Shown one piece after another: positions 9,231-20,240 of a DNA stretch of 64,000 nucleotides. Origin of the DNA: Arctopsyche grandis. Its lineage: Eukaryota > Arthropoda > Insecta > Trichoptera > Hydropsychidae. A program made the translations under genes and the position numbers. Where the stretch lies: contig NC_135366.1 of NCBI RefSeq assembly GCF_051622035.1, forward strand, positions 191,001-255,000. Direction: 5' to 3'. Position 1 is the first letter of the stretch. Every line of letters begins with the position of its first letter. The notes under the pieces are model-generated. The model was not told where the DNA came from and made no database searches. It saw only the letters and a list, made by a program, of their open reading frames with translations.

Positions 9231-10339
9231 ATGGCTGAAAATATATTTCTATTCGTTCCCAATTTAATCGGTAACGCTTTTATTGCGTATATGAATTCGC
9301 TTTTATCTATTCGAAAAACACATCTTAAGACGATTAATATTAATCAAATTAACATTATTCTGAGATAGACTCGATTTTGGCATTTTACGAAAAAAAAATC
9401 TCAAGATAAAATAATATGTTCAATATCGAGCACATCTATTTTCTTTCCCAGTCGGTCGTTAATCTAATTAGTTGTATCGTGACATTTATGCTATGTATGT
9501 ATGTATGTAATATATACTATATTTATTCAAGTGTAATTGCAGGATATGCGAGGATTATACTGGCTTTAATATCCTTTTATTTCATGCCTACTAATTGTGT
9601 GTTGGCTTGCACTTGCTATGTCGTATCCGGATTACTCGACGCTGTGGACGGGCACGCCGCCCGATATTTCAACCAGAGTAAGTTCGACGAGTCACACTTG
9701 TATGTAATTGCATACTTGCTTATGTTAATCACACCCTGCATTACTTGAAGGTACTCGATTTGGAGCGATGCTGGATCAATTGACGGATCGAGCTGGCACT
9801 ATGTGTCTATGCGTTACTCTCGCCAACTTTTATCCCAAATACATGTTTTGGTTCCAACTCTCCATGACTATCGATATCGTCTGCCATTGGCTGTATCTGC
9901 ATACTACACTTTTACAAGGAAAGACGTCTCACAAATTTATAGACATGTCTGGAAACCCTATAATGCGTGTTTATTACACTAATAAAATGGTCTTATTTTG
10001 GATGTGTTGTGGAAATGAAGCTTTTTATGCGTCTCTTTACCTTTTGCACTTCACCGAAGGACCACTGAGTGAGTAATCCAATAATGTACTAAATTTAATA
10101 AATTCAGCTGTATATATAAACATACATATGTCTGTGTACGTGCCTTGTCATATAATGATGATTCTTTTTTTTTTTCAGTTGATGGAATTGGACTTTTCCG
10201 TTTGATTGCTTACATCTGTACGCCTGTCGCAATTGTGAAATCACTTATATCTGTCGTTCACGGTTTTGTGGCTTCTGTTAATCTTGGTATTATCGATGTG
10301 AATGAACGAGCTGCCATCGCTGAAAAACAAACCAACTAA
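9231..10339 (+). CDS. CDIPT: Phosphatidylinositol synthase (CDP-diacylglycerol--inositol 3-phosphatidyltransferase)
   Basis: Four exons: 9231-9270, 9543-9677, 9751-10068, 10179-10339 (654 nt, 217 residues), all with GT-AG junctions. The protein joins myo-inositol to CDP-diacylglycerol to make phosphatidylinositol in the ER membrane, feeding phosphoinositide signalling. The CDP-alcohol phosphotransferase signature D-x2-DG-x2-AR-x8-G-x3-D-x3-D is complete, from DAVDGHAAR in exon 2 to FGAMLDQLTD in exon 3, with the exon 2/3 junction inside the spacer. Several hydrophobic segments are visible. The first ATG (MAENIFLFVPNLIG) aligns with the known start of insect Pis and length is normal for the family. 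Start, splice sites and stop all agree, so I am confident. The insert SHKFIDMSGNPIMR is typical of insect forms. Confidence 0.96.
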
Positions 10340-10705
10340 TACCCAATCGACATCATGAAAGTTAAACTTTCATTATTTAAGTCAAGATTGTCATTTTATG
10401 TTACTCTCATTGACCAATCAGGTGGTCGAATTAATTTGCATCGTTTTATGTGTAGGTACTCTTCCAGCAGTCGAAAGATTTCGTTTATATACTTTTTTTC
10501 CTTTTCAGAATCATATTTTTGTTGATATTTAAAAATTATATATGTATGTAGTGGATAATGAATACATAACTATGTTTATACAATTTATATTATATATGTA
10601 ATATATCCGTGTAGTCATTTTTCAGTTTGCTCCGATGTATTTACATATATATACATATGTATGTACCTTGCTGTTTTTTCAAAAAAAAAACTTTTTACGT
10701 TTTAA
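10340..10705. other. 3' UTR/intergenic, AT-rich
   Basis: Downstream of PI synthase; probably its 3' UTR followed by microsatellite-like ATATATGTATGT sequence. No further gene is seen. Confidence 0.5.
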
Positions 10706-11508
10706 GGTCTTTTCATACTTAACAGCACTGCACGGCTTCAGCACTGCACGACTCCGTTTTAAATATGTCATTTTATTACATTTCTATTCATATCTACCTA
10801 CACGTCGCGGTCACGTCACGTTTACAGCAATTTGGCCGAGTGCAAGGCAAAATCGGCTTACTTATACATTAGAGGCCATGACGATACGGCGCAATATTGC
10901 TTACGTCGTATTGTCGAGTACTTGCAATATGAATGCACACACGTGCATTCGTAGCTACGCGTCAAAATACAAGTCAGCAAAAATGTTTCGACGTTTATCG
11001 AACGAAAAATTATGTATAATCGCGTTGTTGTTGGAAGAAGAAGCTCAAGAAGGCGATAAAAAAGCACGGAGGCGTTTTGATGTGCATCCCATGTTAAAAA
11101 ATAGAAAAACCGAAGGAGAGTTTTGGACACTGTATAAGGAGCTTGTAGATGATGAACAAATTTTTTTTAAATATTTCCGTAAAAAATTTAATTTTTATTT
11201 TAAATATTTGCGCCAAAACCATGTCGAAAGATTGAACAGCTGTCAACTGTCACTATCGATAATTGGTCCAAAACAGCAAAGCGGCAGACTCATGGCACGT
11301 AATTCGCGTGTATATTTCCATGATGGCCAAAAAAACGGATACGATTCGTTGATGGATGTTGCTGTAAGGTATGAACAGGAAATGTCGGGTACTGCTGTAA
11401 GCCTGCCATGGCGTAAACGTGACGGTTGGTATGAATATACCCATACAAAATGTAACAAAGAATACTTTTCGTACGGCCGGATACCTGCTGACTAGGTATG
11501 AACAGACC
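10706..11508 (+). mobile_element. PIF/Harbinger transposon remnant with terminal inverted repeats
   Basis: The ends are GGTCTTTTCATAC (left) and GGTATGAACAGACC (right), imperfect inverted repeats flanked on both sides by TTAA. The + strand between about 10984 and 11230 encodes a Harbinger-like N-terminal region: ALLLEEEAQEGDKKARRRF, then VHPMLKNRKTEGEF and LYKELVDDEQIFFKYFR. Homology then stops; the rest of the open frame has no catalytic DDE region. An in-frame extension upstream crosses the left inverted repeat and is not meaningful. At 803 bp it is an internally deleted, non-autonomous copy. Confidence 0.75.
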
Positions 11509-11512
11509 TTAA

Positions 11513-13050
11513 AGCTGTTTTTCGTTCCTAGAATTCACATAAAATTAGGGTTAGTGTACATATATTTCATTTATGAATTTGATTTTATGTTTTTTTTCTA
11601 AATATGTATTACCTTTTAAAATTACAGGGGTGGGGGGGGGGGCTGGCGCCCCCATAGCTATGCATGCAGGGAATAAGCAAACTTAAAATTGTCAAGGAAA
11701 CGTCTAAATTTTTTAAATTTTTTTTTTTGGCTTTACGCGACTTATTAATTATGTTGGTATGTATTTATATAAAAATAATCACTAGTATTCATCATTTATG
11801 TAAATTAATGGAATACAGTAGTTGATGTTGGTAGAATACATATGTATATGAATGTTATACATTGATATAAATATTTACTTTCTAAATTATAAAATAGAGA
11901 AGAATGAAGTGTGTACGTGTTGTGTGTAACTTCCTAATATTTACAAATCTTCCGCTAGTTTTCTAACCAAATATGAGTATTCAATAAACATTCCAAATTT
12001 CATTTCTATTTTGGAATTTATTTTTAGAAAACTTTCTATTAATAAAAAAAAATACAAACTCGTGTATATGTATGTTTGTATATTATATATTTTCAGCTGA
12101 CCAATTGTATTCATCTGGTGATTTAGTGGGTCCGCATACCAAAATGCTTCAGGAAGCACTTATTATTACAGACAACCTAACCCACAATTCGCCATTTACA
12201 TTGATTTTTAATGTAATATTATGCCGAGTAATTTTATAATTTACCAGTGTTTATCGATGGCGAAATTTTGAGTATTGCAATCCCTAATAGAATACAAAAA
12301 ATACTTGGCTCACGTTTTTCATTTTCTTTTATGTCCAGTTTTTTTTACAACAACTGCTATATTTAAAAAATATATATTTTCATAGATTTTATTTTATTTT
12401 TAAAAATAAAGAAAACTTTGGAGGCTATTTACCGTTAATTTATTAGTTAATATAAGCCTTATTACTCTTACAAAGAATTTATTATTACTGTCGGTTTTGG
12501 GGAAGAAATTGTGGCACAAGTAAAAAATTGGAATGAAGACTAGACAGCACGATCATGGTAACTATTGCCATTAAAGGACAGACTGATGGTGAATTTTCTT
12601 TGTAAAAAATATAAATAAAAAAGTTTGGTGTAAAATGTTCTCAATGTCTGCTTTCACATTGAGTAAGATTAACCTTCTAGTTAAATCATCTAGTCATAAG
12701 TTGTGATATTTTAATTTAATTTTTGTCTCTTCTGTAACAAAGCCACATCTATTATATTTTGGAAATAATTAAAAATTAATTTAAAATAAAAACCAAATAT
12801 TTAGTAAAAAAATTTATTTGCATTATTACATGATTACAATAATAATTGTATAAAGCTTAATTGTGTAGTGTGTCTCATAGTCGTTCACTGGTGACAAAGT
12901 TATGAGTTGCTTTCGAAATTGTTAATTAAAAATATAATACTTATTAGATGAATTATCGTTTTGTGAAAATAGCGATTCTATGCAGATTAACGCAATGTAT
13001 AAATAGTTTATATTTATATTATTAATTAAAGAGGCCTGGAAAAACTAGTG
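11513..13050. other. Intergenic AT-rich DNA with a G-rich patch
   Basis: About 1.5 kb without a recognisable gene. A poly-G patch followed by CTGGCGCCCCC lies near 11630-11655. The part nearest 13050 is probably CCT6 3' UTR. Confidence 0.45.
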
Positions 13051-13058
13051 TTGGTTTA

Positions 13059-15073
13059 TTATCCTTTTAAGCTACTCATACCGGCTCTCATTATTTCATC
13101 GACGAGAAGTAGATTCCCCGCTATAACCGAACACGAATTGATAATCTGTTTTTTAACAATGTAATTGTCGTAAACTCCGACATCTGTGGGTTTCATCGGC
13201 TCCCCTGAGCTCAAATCCAATCCAATGGGGGACGGGTTCAGTTGAGATTCTTCTTGTAGTTTCACGATTGCGTCTTGGACGTCGTATCCGGAATTCACCG
13301 CTAACGTTTTCGGAATAATGAGGAGGGCTTCCGCATACGCTTGAACTCCTAAACGTGCTTTTCCTTTGACGGTATCTTTGAACTTCATCAATTCATTGTA
13401 GGCTTTGATTTCGAAAGCGCCCGCACCGGGAATGATACTCTTGTCTTCGATCGCATTGTTGATGGCCCTCAGTCCGTCCCTCACCGCATCCTTGATTTGC
13501 GTCAAAGTATGCTTGTTCGGTCCCTTGATGAGAATGGTGACAGACAGCGGCACCTTGCAGTCTTCTACGAATGTAAATTTGTCTTCTCCTAAAATGTGTT
13601 CGTAAATTGAGCCGGCAAATCCGAGGTGCGACTCTTCCAAGTCGTCCACCGAGTTGACGGCGACGCCTCCACACGCCAAAGTCAGACGTTCCATGTTACG
13701 ACGCTTTGCACGTCGCAGGGCCAAAATTCCCTCTTTGGCCAAGGCGTCCAGTGACATGGGGTCTATTCCCTTTTGATTGATCACTGCAAATTGTTTGTCG
13801 GTACCTTCGCAGACTTTTCTCTTCATTGCAATTATCTGAAAAGACATTCATCGTCAACACAATTGTGTTAAAACATACATATGTATATAAAAAAAACTCG
13901 TAGAAAGTTAAACCTTTTTCACTCTTTGGTCGATAAATTCCCTTTCGGCAGCTACTAATTTTTCACGATCTTCAGCCGATTTGTAGAAGAATCCTGAATT
14001 TACTTCAGATTTTTCATATTCCAAAGAAACATTACACGTCAGAATGTAAGCATTCGTGAGACGTTTGGGCATATCGGGATGACGGGCACCGTGATCCATA
14101 ACAATACCTGTAACAGTAGATATATGTATATAAACCATAATGAAAAAGAAGAAGAACGATCGTTCAATCAATGAATCAACGCGTCGCAATGTGAGCATAC
14201 CTCGTACGAGCTGAGTTTCGGTGGCAGTTTTATGTTGCATTTCCATTAACTCGACCATGTGTAAGTCCACAGGCTTACCGGCCTGTCTAATGGCAAGGAC
14301 ACCGTCGACGCAGGCGTCTGTGAGAATATCTGCTAATTGTTGGTGCAACTGAAACGGAGACATGTAAATGTAGTGAAGAAGCAGCGTACAAAGCGATACT
14401 TTTCTGTTTCGAATCGTCATAAAATTATACCTTGGTTCGGAGTGAAGTGCGAGCGACATCTGTTAGATCTTTTTTAGTCGCCTCGATGGCGATTTTCATA
14501 GAATCCAACACCTCCAAAGCCTTAACCCTAGCGACGTCGTAGCCTTCGATCAAAATTCTCGGATGGAGTCCTGCGGACAGATGTAAAAGGTTGATAAAAA
14601 AAAAATGAAAGGTGGGCTATGCACTATTGGGACAGAAAAAAAGGCTTGCCTTCTGAAATGCGGAGATCGGCCTGTTTGAGAAGTTCCCCGATGAGCAGAA
14701 CCGTGGAAGTGGTGCCGTCTCCGGTGGCGTCATCCTGAGCAGTGCTGGCGCGAGCGATCAGGGAGGCTGTGGGGTGTTGAATTTGCATCTCGTGCAGTAG
14801 GACGTTGCCGTCTTTGGTGATTTTGATCTCGCCGGCGCCGGACACCAGCCTGAGTGCAAATGTGTATGGAATTATAAGTGAGTGCGAGTTGGGGTTGCGA
14901 GTGTGAGTGTGAGTCGGACGTAGAGGTTAGACATACATTTTGAGCGTGCCGCGAGGACCCAGGTTGGTTCGCATGACATCTTGCAAGCCTCGAGCCGCGG
15001 TGATGTTGACGGCCAGCGCTTGCGCCGCTCGAGCGACTTCGGCCTTCGGGTTGAGCAGACTTACGGCCGCCAT
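13059..15073 (-). CDS. CCT6: T-complex protein 1 subunit zeta (CCT6)
   Basis: Six exons on the - strand: 15073-14937, 14849-14650, 14570-14431, 14348-14201, 14107-13914, 13835-13059 (1596 nt, 531 residues, the same length as human CCT6A). CCT/TRiC is the cytosolic double-ring chaperonin that folds actin, tubulin and other proteins using ATP. Visible hallmarks are [20 protein letters not shown] at the N-terminus, LGPRGTLKM, the nucleotide-binding TGDGTT motif, [44 protein letters not shown] and the C-terminal [14 protein letters not shown]. Intron 2 has a GC donor (AAG|GCAAGC) with a normal AG acceptor, and only this junction restores the SEGLHPRI reading. The other introns are GT-AG. A GAGC/GAGCGAGC-repeat-rich 5' UTR precedes the start. 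Confidence 0.97.
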
Positions 15074-15246
15074 TCTCGACTCTTCGCTGGACTTTTTACT
15101 CGGCTGTAATGTCAAGCGAGCGAGCGAGCGAGCGAACGGGCGAGTCACACCCACACCGCAGAACCTTCTGGTGACCGCGTGCTCGGCCGGCTTCGGTACT
15201 ACCAACCTCACCGCCCACATGCCACTTTCCGTGCATGTACATTTGA

Positions 15247-15720
15247 TTTTTGATTTTTAAATGCTTTTTATTATTACGAAATTATGTTCACAATACATCT
15301 TTTATCTATTTTAATAGCTACTGATCTACTGATCATTTTCTATTTTACAATTTAATTTAATTTGGTTAGTAATCATAGTATTATATTATTCTAATGTTAA
15401 TCTAAAGCATAATAGGAAAAAGAGCTCAAAAACCTATTTACAATCCTTATAAATGTTCATAATACATCTAATACATAATATTTATTAAAGATTCTCTAAA
15501 GTCGATGACCTAAAAATTGCATACATAGTATTATATGTTCCAACTTTCTTCACACACGGTTGAGCGAATTGGTTTCATACGTGGCTTTGAAATATTAACA
15601 TCAAATTTGAATGGAATGCTGAGAAGGCACCTCACGCAATTGTCCAACTTTTTGTATCTAGGCTATTGACAAAGTTCCAGAAGGCGTAGCATGTGACATA
15701 AATGACATCGATCGGTTTTA
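15247..15720 (-). mobile_element. Truncated non-LTR retroposon 3' end
   Basis: On the - strand the sequence ends in a TCAAAAATCAAA-type tail. The ~120 bp next to the tail (ATGCTTTTTATTATTACGAA on the + strand, then GCTACTGATCTACTGATC) recur at 49065-49190, also next to a TTGATTTGATTTTT end. Copies sharing a 3' end but truncated at different points are what LINE insertion produces. No reverse transcriptase is visible, so the clade is unknown. Confidence 0.55.
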
Positions 15721-16164
15721 TTTCAAGTAAATGCTTTTTACGCAAGGTCTGTACATTTGGTGAATTTCTTTAATGTGATGGAACGCACCACGAAAATTTG
15801 TTATGCAGAAATACACGATAAACCTCATCGTCCCCACGTCAACGTTTGCATTATTTCTGCCTAACAAAATAAATATATTTATCTTTTCATGACTTTTTAA
15901 CCGACATCTTATCAAATGAAATTTCATCTGTTGGTTTCCTGTTAGCAAAATTATCATTAATATGATTTATTTATTTTATTTTACCTATACGTTAATGCAT
16001 AACAAAGATGTCAACTCTCGGGTAAACGGAATGCGTGTCGACAGTTGGTATTAATGATTGTTTACTGTCAAAATACTGTCAAATGAATGAAGTAGACTAT
16101 TCGAGTGCGAGCGATGGAATATTGATTGTGTGTCTATTAAACTTTGAATCTTTCATCCATTTCA

Positions 16165-16480
16165 GGTATACCTAATGTGATCATACGTCCCGTTTTCTCC
16201 GAGCACAGCTTCTGGACGCCGAAATGTCCCGTTTTCAGAATGAGATGAGATTTATTAATTGTATCCAAGATACAGAAGTATTTTATGAGTATTCACTTTT
16301 TTCTAACCGCAAAACATGGCAGAATGGAAATGTTTCGACCGAAAGTCGTCGGGAACATTTTCACACTAATATAATTATTGAATATATTTTATGTCTGTCC
16401 GGCACTAATGCACCTGTAAAAAAGGTATTTTTAAATACGCGAGAAAACGCAGTTGCAATTCGTAGTCCTTAAAGCAATGC
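16165..16480 (+). mobile_element. hAT transposase fragment
   Basis: The translation around 16390-16440 reads YILCLSGTNAPVKKVFL, a degraded form of the hAT LCLPGTNAxVER block. Upstream at 16175-16250 are blocks like ATCATACGTCCCGTTTTC that resemble hAT-type ends elsewhere in the window (2610, 34404). It is non-functional. Confidence 0.5.
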
Positions 16481-17207
16481 TAATTACCAAGAATTTCATT
16501 CTTATCTCAAATCAATGTATACTTGAGCAAATTTGTTCTTCAGAAAAATAAATTATTCCTGTTCTATTCATTAATAGATAAAAACTATGAAGAAATGTGA
16601 GTTTTCTTTAATACCCATAAAAATTAGTATATGTCTCACTTTGAGGAAAAAATTAAATGGGTCACCTAAAATGTGTACCTATGTATGAAGATATATGTAC
16701 ATATACCGAGTGATGTAAGGAATCGACAATGTTTTAGAAAATAATCTTTAGCCCTGCAAATGACAGAAAAGTGATCACAAATTGTTAAGTAAAATTTTAT
16801 TTTATCCAAACCTCGTGACTATTCGATACGATCATCCAGAACATTTACAATGGAATCACCATTGCTGATGAATGAATACCTAAAAGTAAATAAAAGTGGT
16901 GCGGTGCATTGGGGGACATATTGTTCAATGTTCTACAAAGTCTACTGCTTACGTATAAATTCATAAAATGAAAAAAAAATTGAAAATCTTATAATTTTTC
17001 ACACCCAAATCATACACGTAAAATAAAAAAATAAATACTCTCAATTCTTATTACAAACGATCGCTTTATTAATAAAAATCTCGATATAAAATAAATAGTC
17101 AAATAGAATATAAAATGTCCGTGGTCGATTTAAAAAATATATAGGATCTAAACAACAAACAACACTAGATATTATATAATAATATTGCAGAATGCACTCG
17201 ATATGAT
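16481..17207. other. AT-rich spacer and probable UNC45 3' UTR
   Basis: No gene recognised. The portion nearest 17207 is likely UNC45 3' UTR, since the - strand has AATAAA-like signals near 17040-17110. Confidence 0.45.
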
Positions 17208-20054
17208 TCAATCGTCTTCGTCCTCTTCCTCTTCTTTCAACGCGACCAATTTGGCGGCTTCTTCCGGCGTTTGGATCAATTTCATGTCTTTCGCCACTTT
17301 TAAACACTTTTCTGCATACTCGATGACTACTTTTCTAGATTCGTCCTGCAATTTAGTGAGCGCCATTAAAATTTCCATCACATCGGTGGCGATTATTTTC
17401 TCGGCCACCTCTTTGTCGTTATTGAACACGTTGAGCAGCGTGTACAGACCGCGATGCTGAATTTGAGCGTTGGGGTTCGCCAAGAGACAGTGTAACGTCT
17501 CCAGCCAAGCGGACGAGTCGAGAATCTTGGAGCAGCACTTTTTGCTGGCACCCGTCAAAATAGCCAGAGCTCCGGCGGCGGCCAGCGCGGTATCTTCGTC
17601 TTCTTCTTGACACAAAAGGCATAAAAATTTAACGCGATCGTTCTTGTCTTCGTGCATCTTCACGACGTCCTCCGATTGCACCATGTTGGTGAGGACTTGC
17701 GTGGCGGCCCTGCGCAGCATCTGATGCTCTTCGAACAGGAACGCTTCGATTTTGGCCAAACCGCACTCTTTCAGTATCCTCTGTCGGCACGTTTCGTTCA
17801 TCGACGCCAAATTGCAGAGTGCCAAGAGCGATTCGAAATTCTCGAGCGCCGCGCAGTCGGGATGCAGCAGGGCGGAGAGCGGTCTCACGATCTCGAGACT
17901 TCTCTGTCCGGGGAAGGCCACCTCGGGGTTGATGGTGATGCCTATCCTCGCGAGCGCCTGTGCCGCCTGTTTCTTCCCGTTGGCCGTCCCTTCCAACGCC
18001 ATGGGCAGCAACACTTTCACCGCCCCCTGTTGCACCACGATGCCCCGCAGCTCCTGTTGGCTGCACAGCGCGTTGAAAACTCTGGATATCAGCTCTTTCG
18101 AATTGTCGCTCTGGGTTTTGGAGAGGGCGACGAGGGCGGTGGTGACGCCCTCTTTCGCTAGGATGCACAGCCGCTTGCTGACGAAGTCGGGGTCGTCCAG
18201 CTCGTGCTCTTCGGGGATGTGATGCTTGGCGAACTTGGCCAGTTCCACCATCTCGGGCACCAGTTCTTGCTTTTCGTACGCGTTGCAGAGGTTGACCAGG
18301 GTGGTGACGACGCCGTACACGGCGGACTGGTCCCCGGTGTTGGCCAGCTCGACCAGCGCCCGAATCGCCGGCTTGTCTTCGACCATCTTCTCCTTGACGT
18401 CGGCGTCCAGAGTGAGATACGACAGCCCCTCGGCGGCCCACCGACGCATGTCGTGGTCCTTGCTCGGGTTGACGAGGAACCTCCGGCACGCTTCCGCCAA
18501 CTTGGTGGTGGATCCGTCGGCGAACGGGCGGATGGAGGCGTCGGTGCCGCCCGAGCTGCTCAGTTTGCACAGGCCGACGAGGGCGCGGACCTTGATGCCG
18601 TCGTCTCTGGACTTGTACAGCGTCTTCAGAATGTTGACGCCCTGGTTGATGATGGCCTTGGCCTTGTCCTTCTTGGAGGCGGCCGCGATCAGGCACTCGC
18701 AGGCCACTTTCTGCTGCAGCACGTCGTCCGTGCCGGCCATCACGAGGATCATCTCCACGATGCCGTCCTTGGAGACGATCGCGTTGCCGACGTCGAGCGG
18801 GCCGAGCAGCAGCGAGGTGATCGCCACCGTGACGCGCACCTTCGACTCGATGTCGGGGTTGAGCAGCTTGTCTTTGACGAAGTCGTCCACCTGCGCGGTG
18901 AACTTCTCGCGCGCCTGGTCGTAGTACATGTTCTCGTAGATCTTGGCGAGGCAGACGGCGGCCACGGTGCGCGACGAGGGGGTCACGTTCATGGCCGACT
19001 CGTAGCGGTACTCGTCGAGCTCGCTGCACACCTCCAGCAGCCGGTGCACGCCCTTGATTTCGACGAAGCGCTCGGCCCAGCTGAGCGCCGTGTAGTGGCA
19101 GTTCTTCATGACCAGCTCGACGACGGCGTCCCGCGCCCTGCCGCTGATGACGCGGTTCGTGATGGAGCAGGTGAGGCAGGTGAGCAGCGTGTCGATCTCC
19201 GGCTTGTGCAGGTCGCACAGCCGCTGGTCCGGCTTGCTCTCCGGCTTGTTGTCCATGCCCGAGAAGGCGTTGAGCACGCACTGCATGCAGTACTGCGCGG
19301 CGGCCACGCGCTGCTCCTCGTCCGAGTCGATCAGCTCCAGGAACCAGGGGATGCCGCACGCCTCGATCACGCCCCGCACGCGCTCCACGCTCTTCTCGCA
19401 CAGCTGCGCCACGATGCGGATGCAGCTGAGCGCCACGGCCGCGCTCTTCTCCAGCTTGAGCAGGCGCCGGATGTGGCGCACGACCCCCTTCTCGAACATG
19501 ATGTGCGCGCCCGCCGCCTGCTTGGCCAGCACCAGCAGGTTGCTGGCGGCCGTCTCGCGCTTGTCGCGCTCCGCCCCGGGATCGAAGGCGATCGCGAACA
19601 TCTGCTCCACCCGGTTTTCGGTCTGCGCGTTGCGGCTGGCGCGCTCCTGCACCAGCCGGAAGAGGCGCGCCAGCAGCGGCTGCACGGCCGCGTTGGCCGC
19701 GTTGGCCGGCTCCGCGTTGAGCACGGCCCTGGCGTCGCGGTACGCCTCCTCGTAGCGCTCCAGCGACTCGAGCGCCTGCGCCCGCCGGAACAGCGACTTG
19801 GGGTCTTCGGGGGCGATCCGCAGCGCCGCCTCACAGTCGTCGAGGGCGCTCTGCGCGTGGCCCAGTTTCAGGTGGGCGGCCGCGCGGTTCTTGTAGTAGA
19901 CGGCGACATCGCGACTATCCCCGGCCGCACCCCCGCTGCCCGCCCGCTTCAGGGCGCGCGAGTACAGCTCGACGGCCTGCTCGAAGCGGCCCTCGCCGAA
20001 CGCCGCGTTGCCTTCGCTCTTCAGCTGCTCCGCCTCGATCTGTGCGCTCGCCAT
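17208..20054 (-). CDS. UNC45: UNC45 myosin chaperone (TPR + UCS domain), uninterrupted CDS
   Basis: A single 2847-nt open frame encodes 948 residues. I chose ATG at 20054 (MASAQIEAEQLKSEGNAAF); an in-frame extension upstream has no ATG. UNC45 binds Hsp90 through its N-terminal TPRs (residues ~3-125; GNAAFGEGRFEQAVELY, YKNRAAAHLKLGH, SLFRRAQALESLERYEEAY). It folds and assembles myosin heads through the UCS armadillo-like domain (~520-930; NLCNAYEKQELVPEMVELA, KHHIPEEHELDD, ARIGITINPEVAFPGQRSL). The central domain has MNVTPSSRTVAAVCLAKIYE. The tail is acidic (EEEEDEDD). Length and order match insect Unc-45. No intron interrupts it, unlike every other sizeable gene here, and its 5' two-thirds are strongly GC/CpG-rich while its 3' end returns to local composition. 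It shows no breaks, so it looks functional rather than a dead retrocopy. Confidence 0.95.
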   Translation of the reverse strand: MASAQIEAEQLKSEGNAAFGEGRFEQAVELYSRALKRAGSGGAAGDSRDVAVYYKNRAAAHLKLGHAQSALDDCEAALRIAPEDPKSLFRRAQALESLERYEEAYRDARAVLNAEPANAANAAVQPLLARLFRLVQERASRNAQTENRVEQMFAIAFDPGAERDKRETAASNLLVLAKQAAGAHIMFEKGVVRHIRRLLKLEKSAAVALSCIRIVAQLCEKSVERVRGVIEACGIPWFLELIDSDEEQRVAAAQYCMQCVLNAFSGMDNKPESKPDQRLCDLHKPEIDTLLTCLTCSITNRVISGRARDAVVELVMKNCHYTALSWAERFVEIKGVHRLLEVCSELDEYRYESAMNVTPSSRTVAAVCLAKIYENMYYDQAREKFTAQVDDFVKDKLLNPDIESKVRVTVAITSLLLGPLDVGNAIVSKDGIVEMILVMAGTDDVLQQKVACECLIAAASKKDKAKAIINQGVNILKTLYKSRDDGIKVRALVGLCKLSSSGGTDASIRPFADGSTTKLAEACRRFLVNPSKDHDMRRWAAEGLSYLTLDADVKEKMVEDKPAIRALVELANTGDQSAVYGVVTTLVNLCNAYEKQELVPEMVELAKFAKHHIPEEHELDDPDFVSKRLCILAKEGVTTALVALSKTQSDNSKELISRVFNALCSQQELRGIVVQQGAVKVLLPMALEGTANGKKQAAQALARIGITINPEVAFPGQRSLEIVRPLSALLHPDCAALENFESLLALCNLASMNETCRQRILKECGLAKIEAFLFEEHQMLRRAATQVLTNMVQSEDVVKMHEDKNDRVKFLCLLCQEEDEDTALAAAGALAILTGASKKCCSKILDSSAWLETLHCLLANPNAQIQHRGLYTLLNVFNNDKEVAEKIIATDVMEILMALTKLQDESRKVVIEYAEKCLKVAKDMKLIQTPEEAAKLVALKEEEEDEDD

Positions 20055-20240
20055 CGTCTCTGTCAAGTGCAACGTGCTTCCGCTCGCAGCACGTTCTCGA
20101 CCCTTCGTCCAGAATAGACGAGTTGGCCGGCCGCCAACGTAGGCCCCGCCTCTCCAAATGTCATCTCAAGTTTCCGCGTCGAGTGTTGCCAGACGCGCCC
20201 GTAAACAAATCCTGGGCTACCATCTGCGAGCCTCTCGTTT
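20055..20240 (-). promoter_or_regulatory. Probable UNC45 promoter/5' UTR, GC-rich
   Basis: The GC-rich composition of the UNC45 5' end continues to about 20240 and then drops abruptly to AT-rich DNA. A GC-box-like CCCCGCCTC lies near 20146. The start site cannot be placed from sequence alone. Confidence 0.4.

Noticed and set aside
10635-10980. N-terminal extension of the Harbinger-like open frame
   Set aside because: It begins outside the transposon's left inverted repeat and has no similarity to the family.
17629-19401. Arg/Gly-rich 590-codon frame on the - strand
   Set aside because: A shifted frame of UNC45 itself; the conserved protein is in the other frame.
20055-20072. Six-codon upstream extension of UNC45
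   Set aside because: It would need a TTG start; the ATG at 20054 gives the conserved N-terminus.
18204-20117. Long (637-codon) open frame on the + strand across UNC45
   Set aside because: It is the antisense of the GC-rich UNC45 coding sequence. It has biased Leu/Val/Arg/His composition and no recognisable domain; GC-rich genes commonly leave an antisense frame open.
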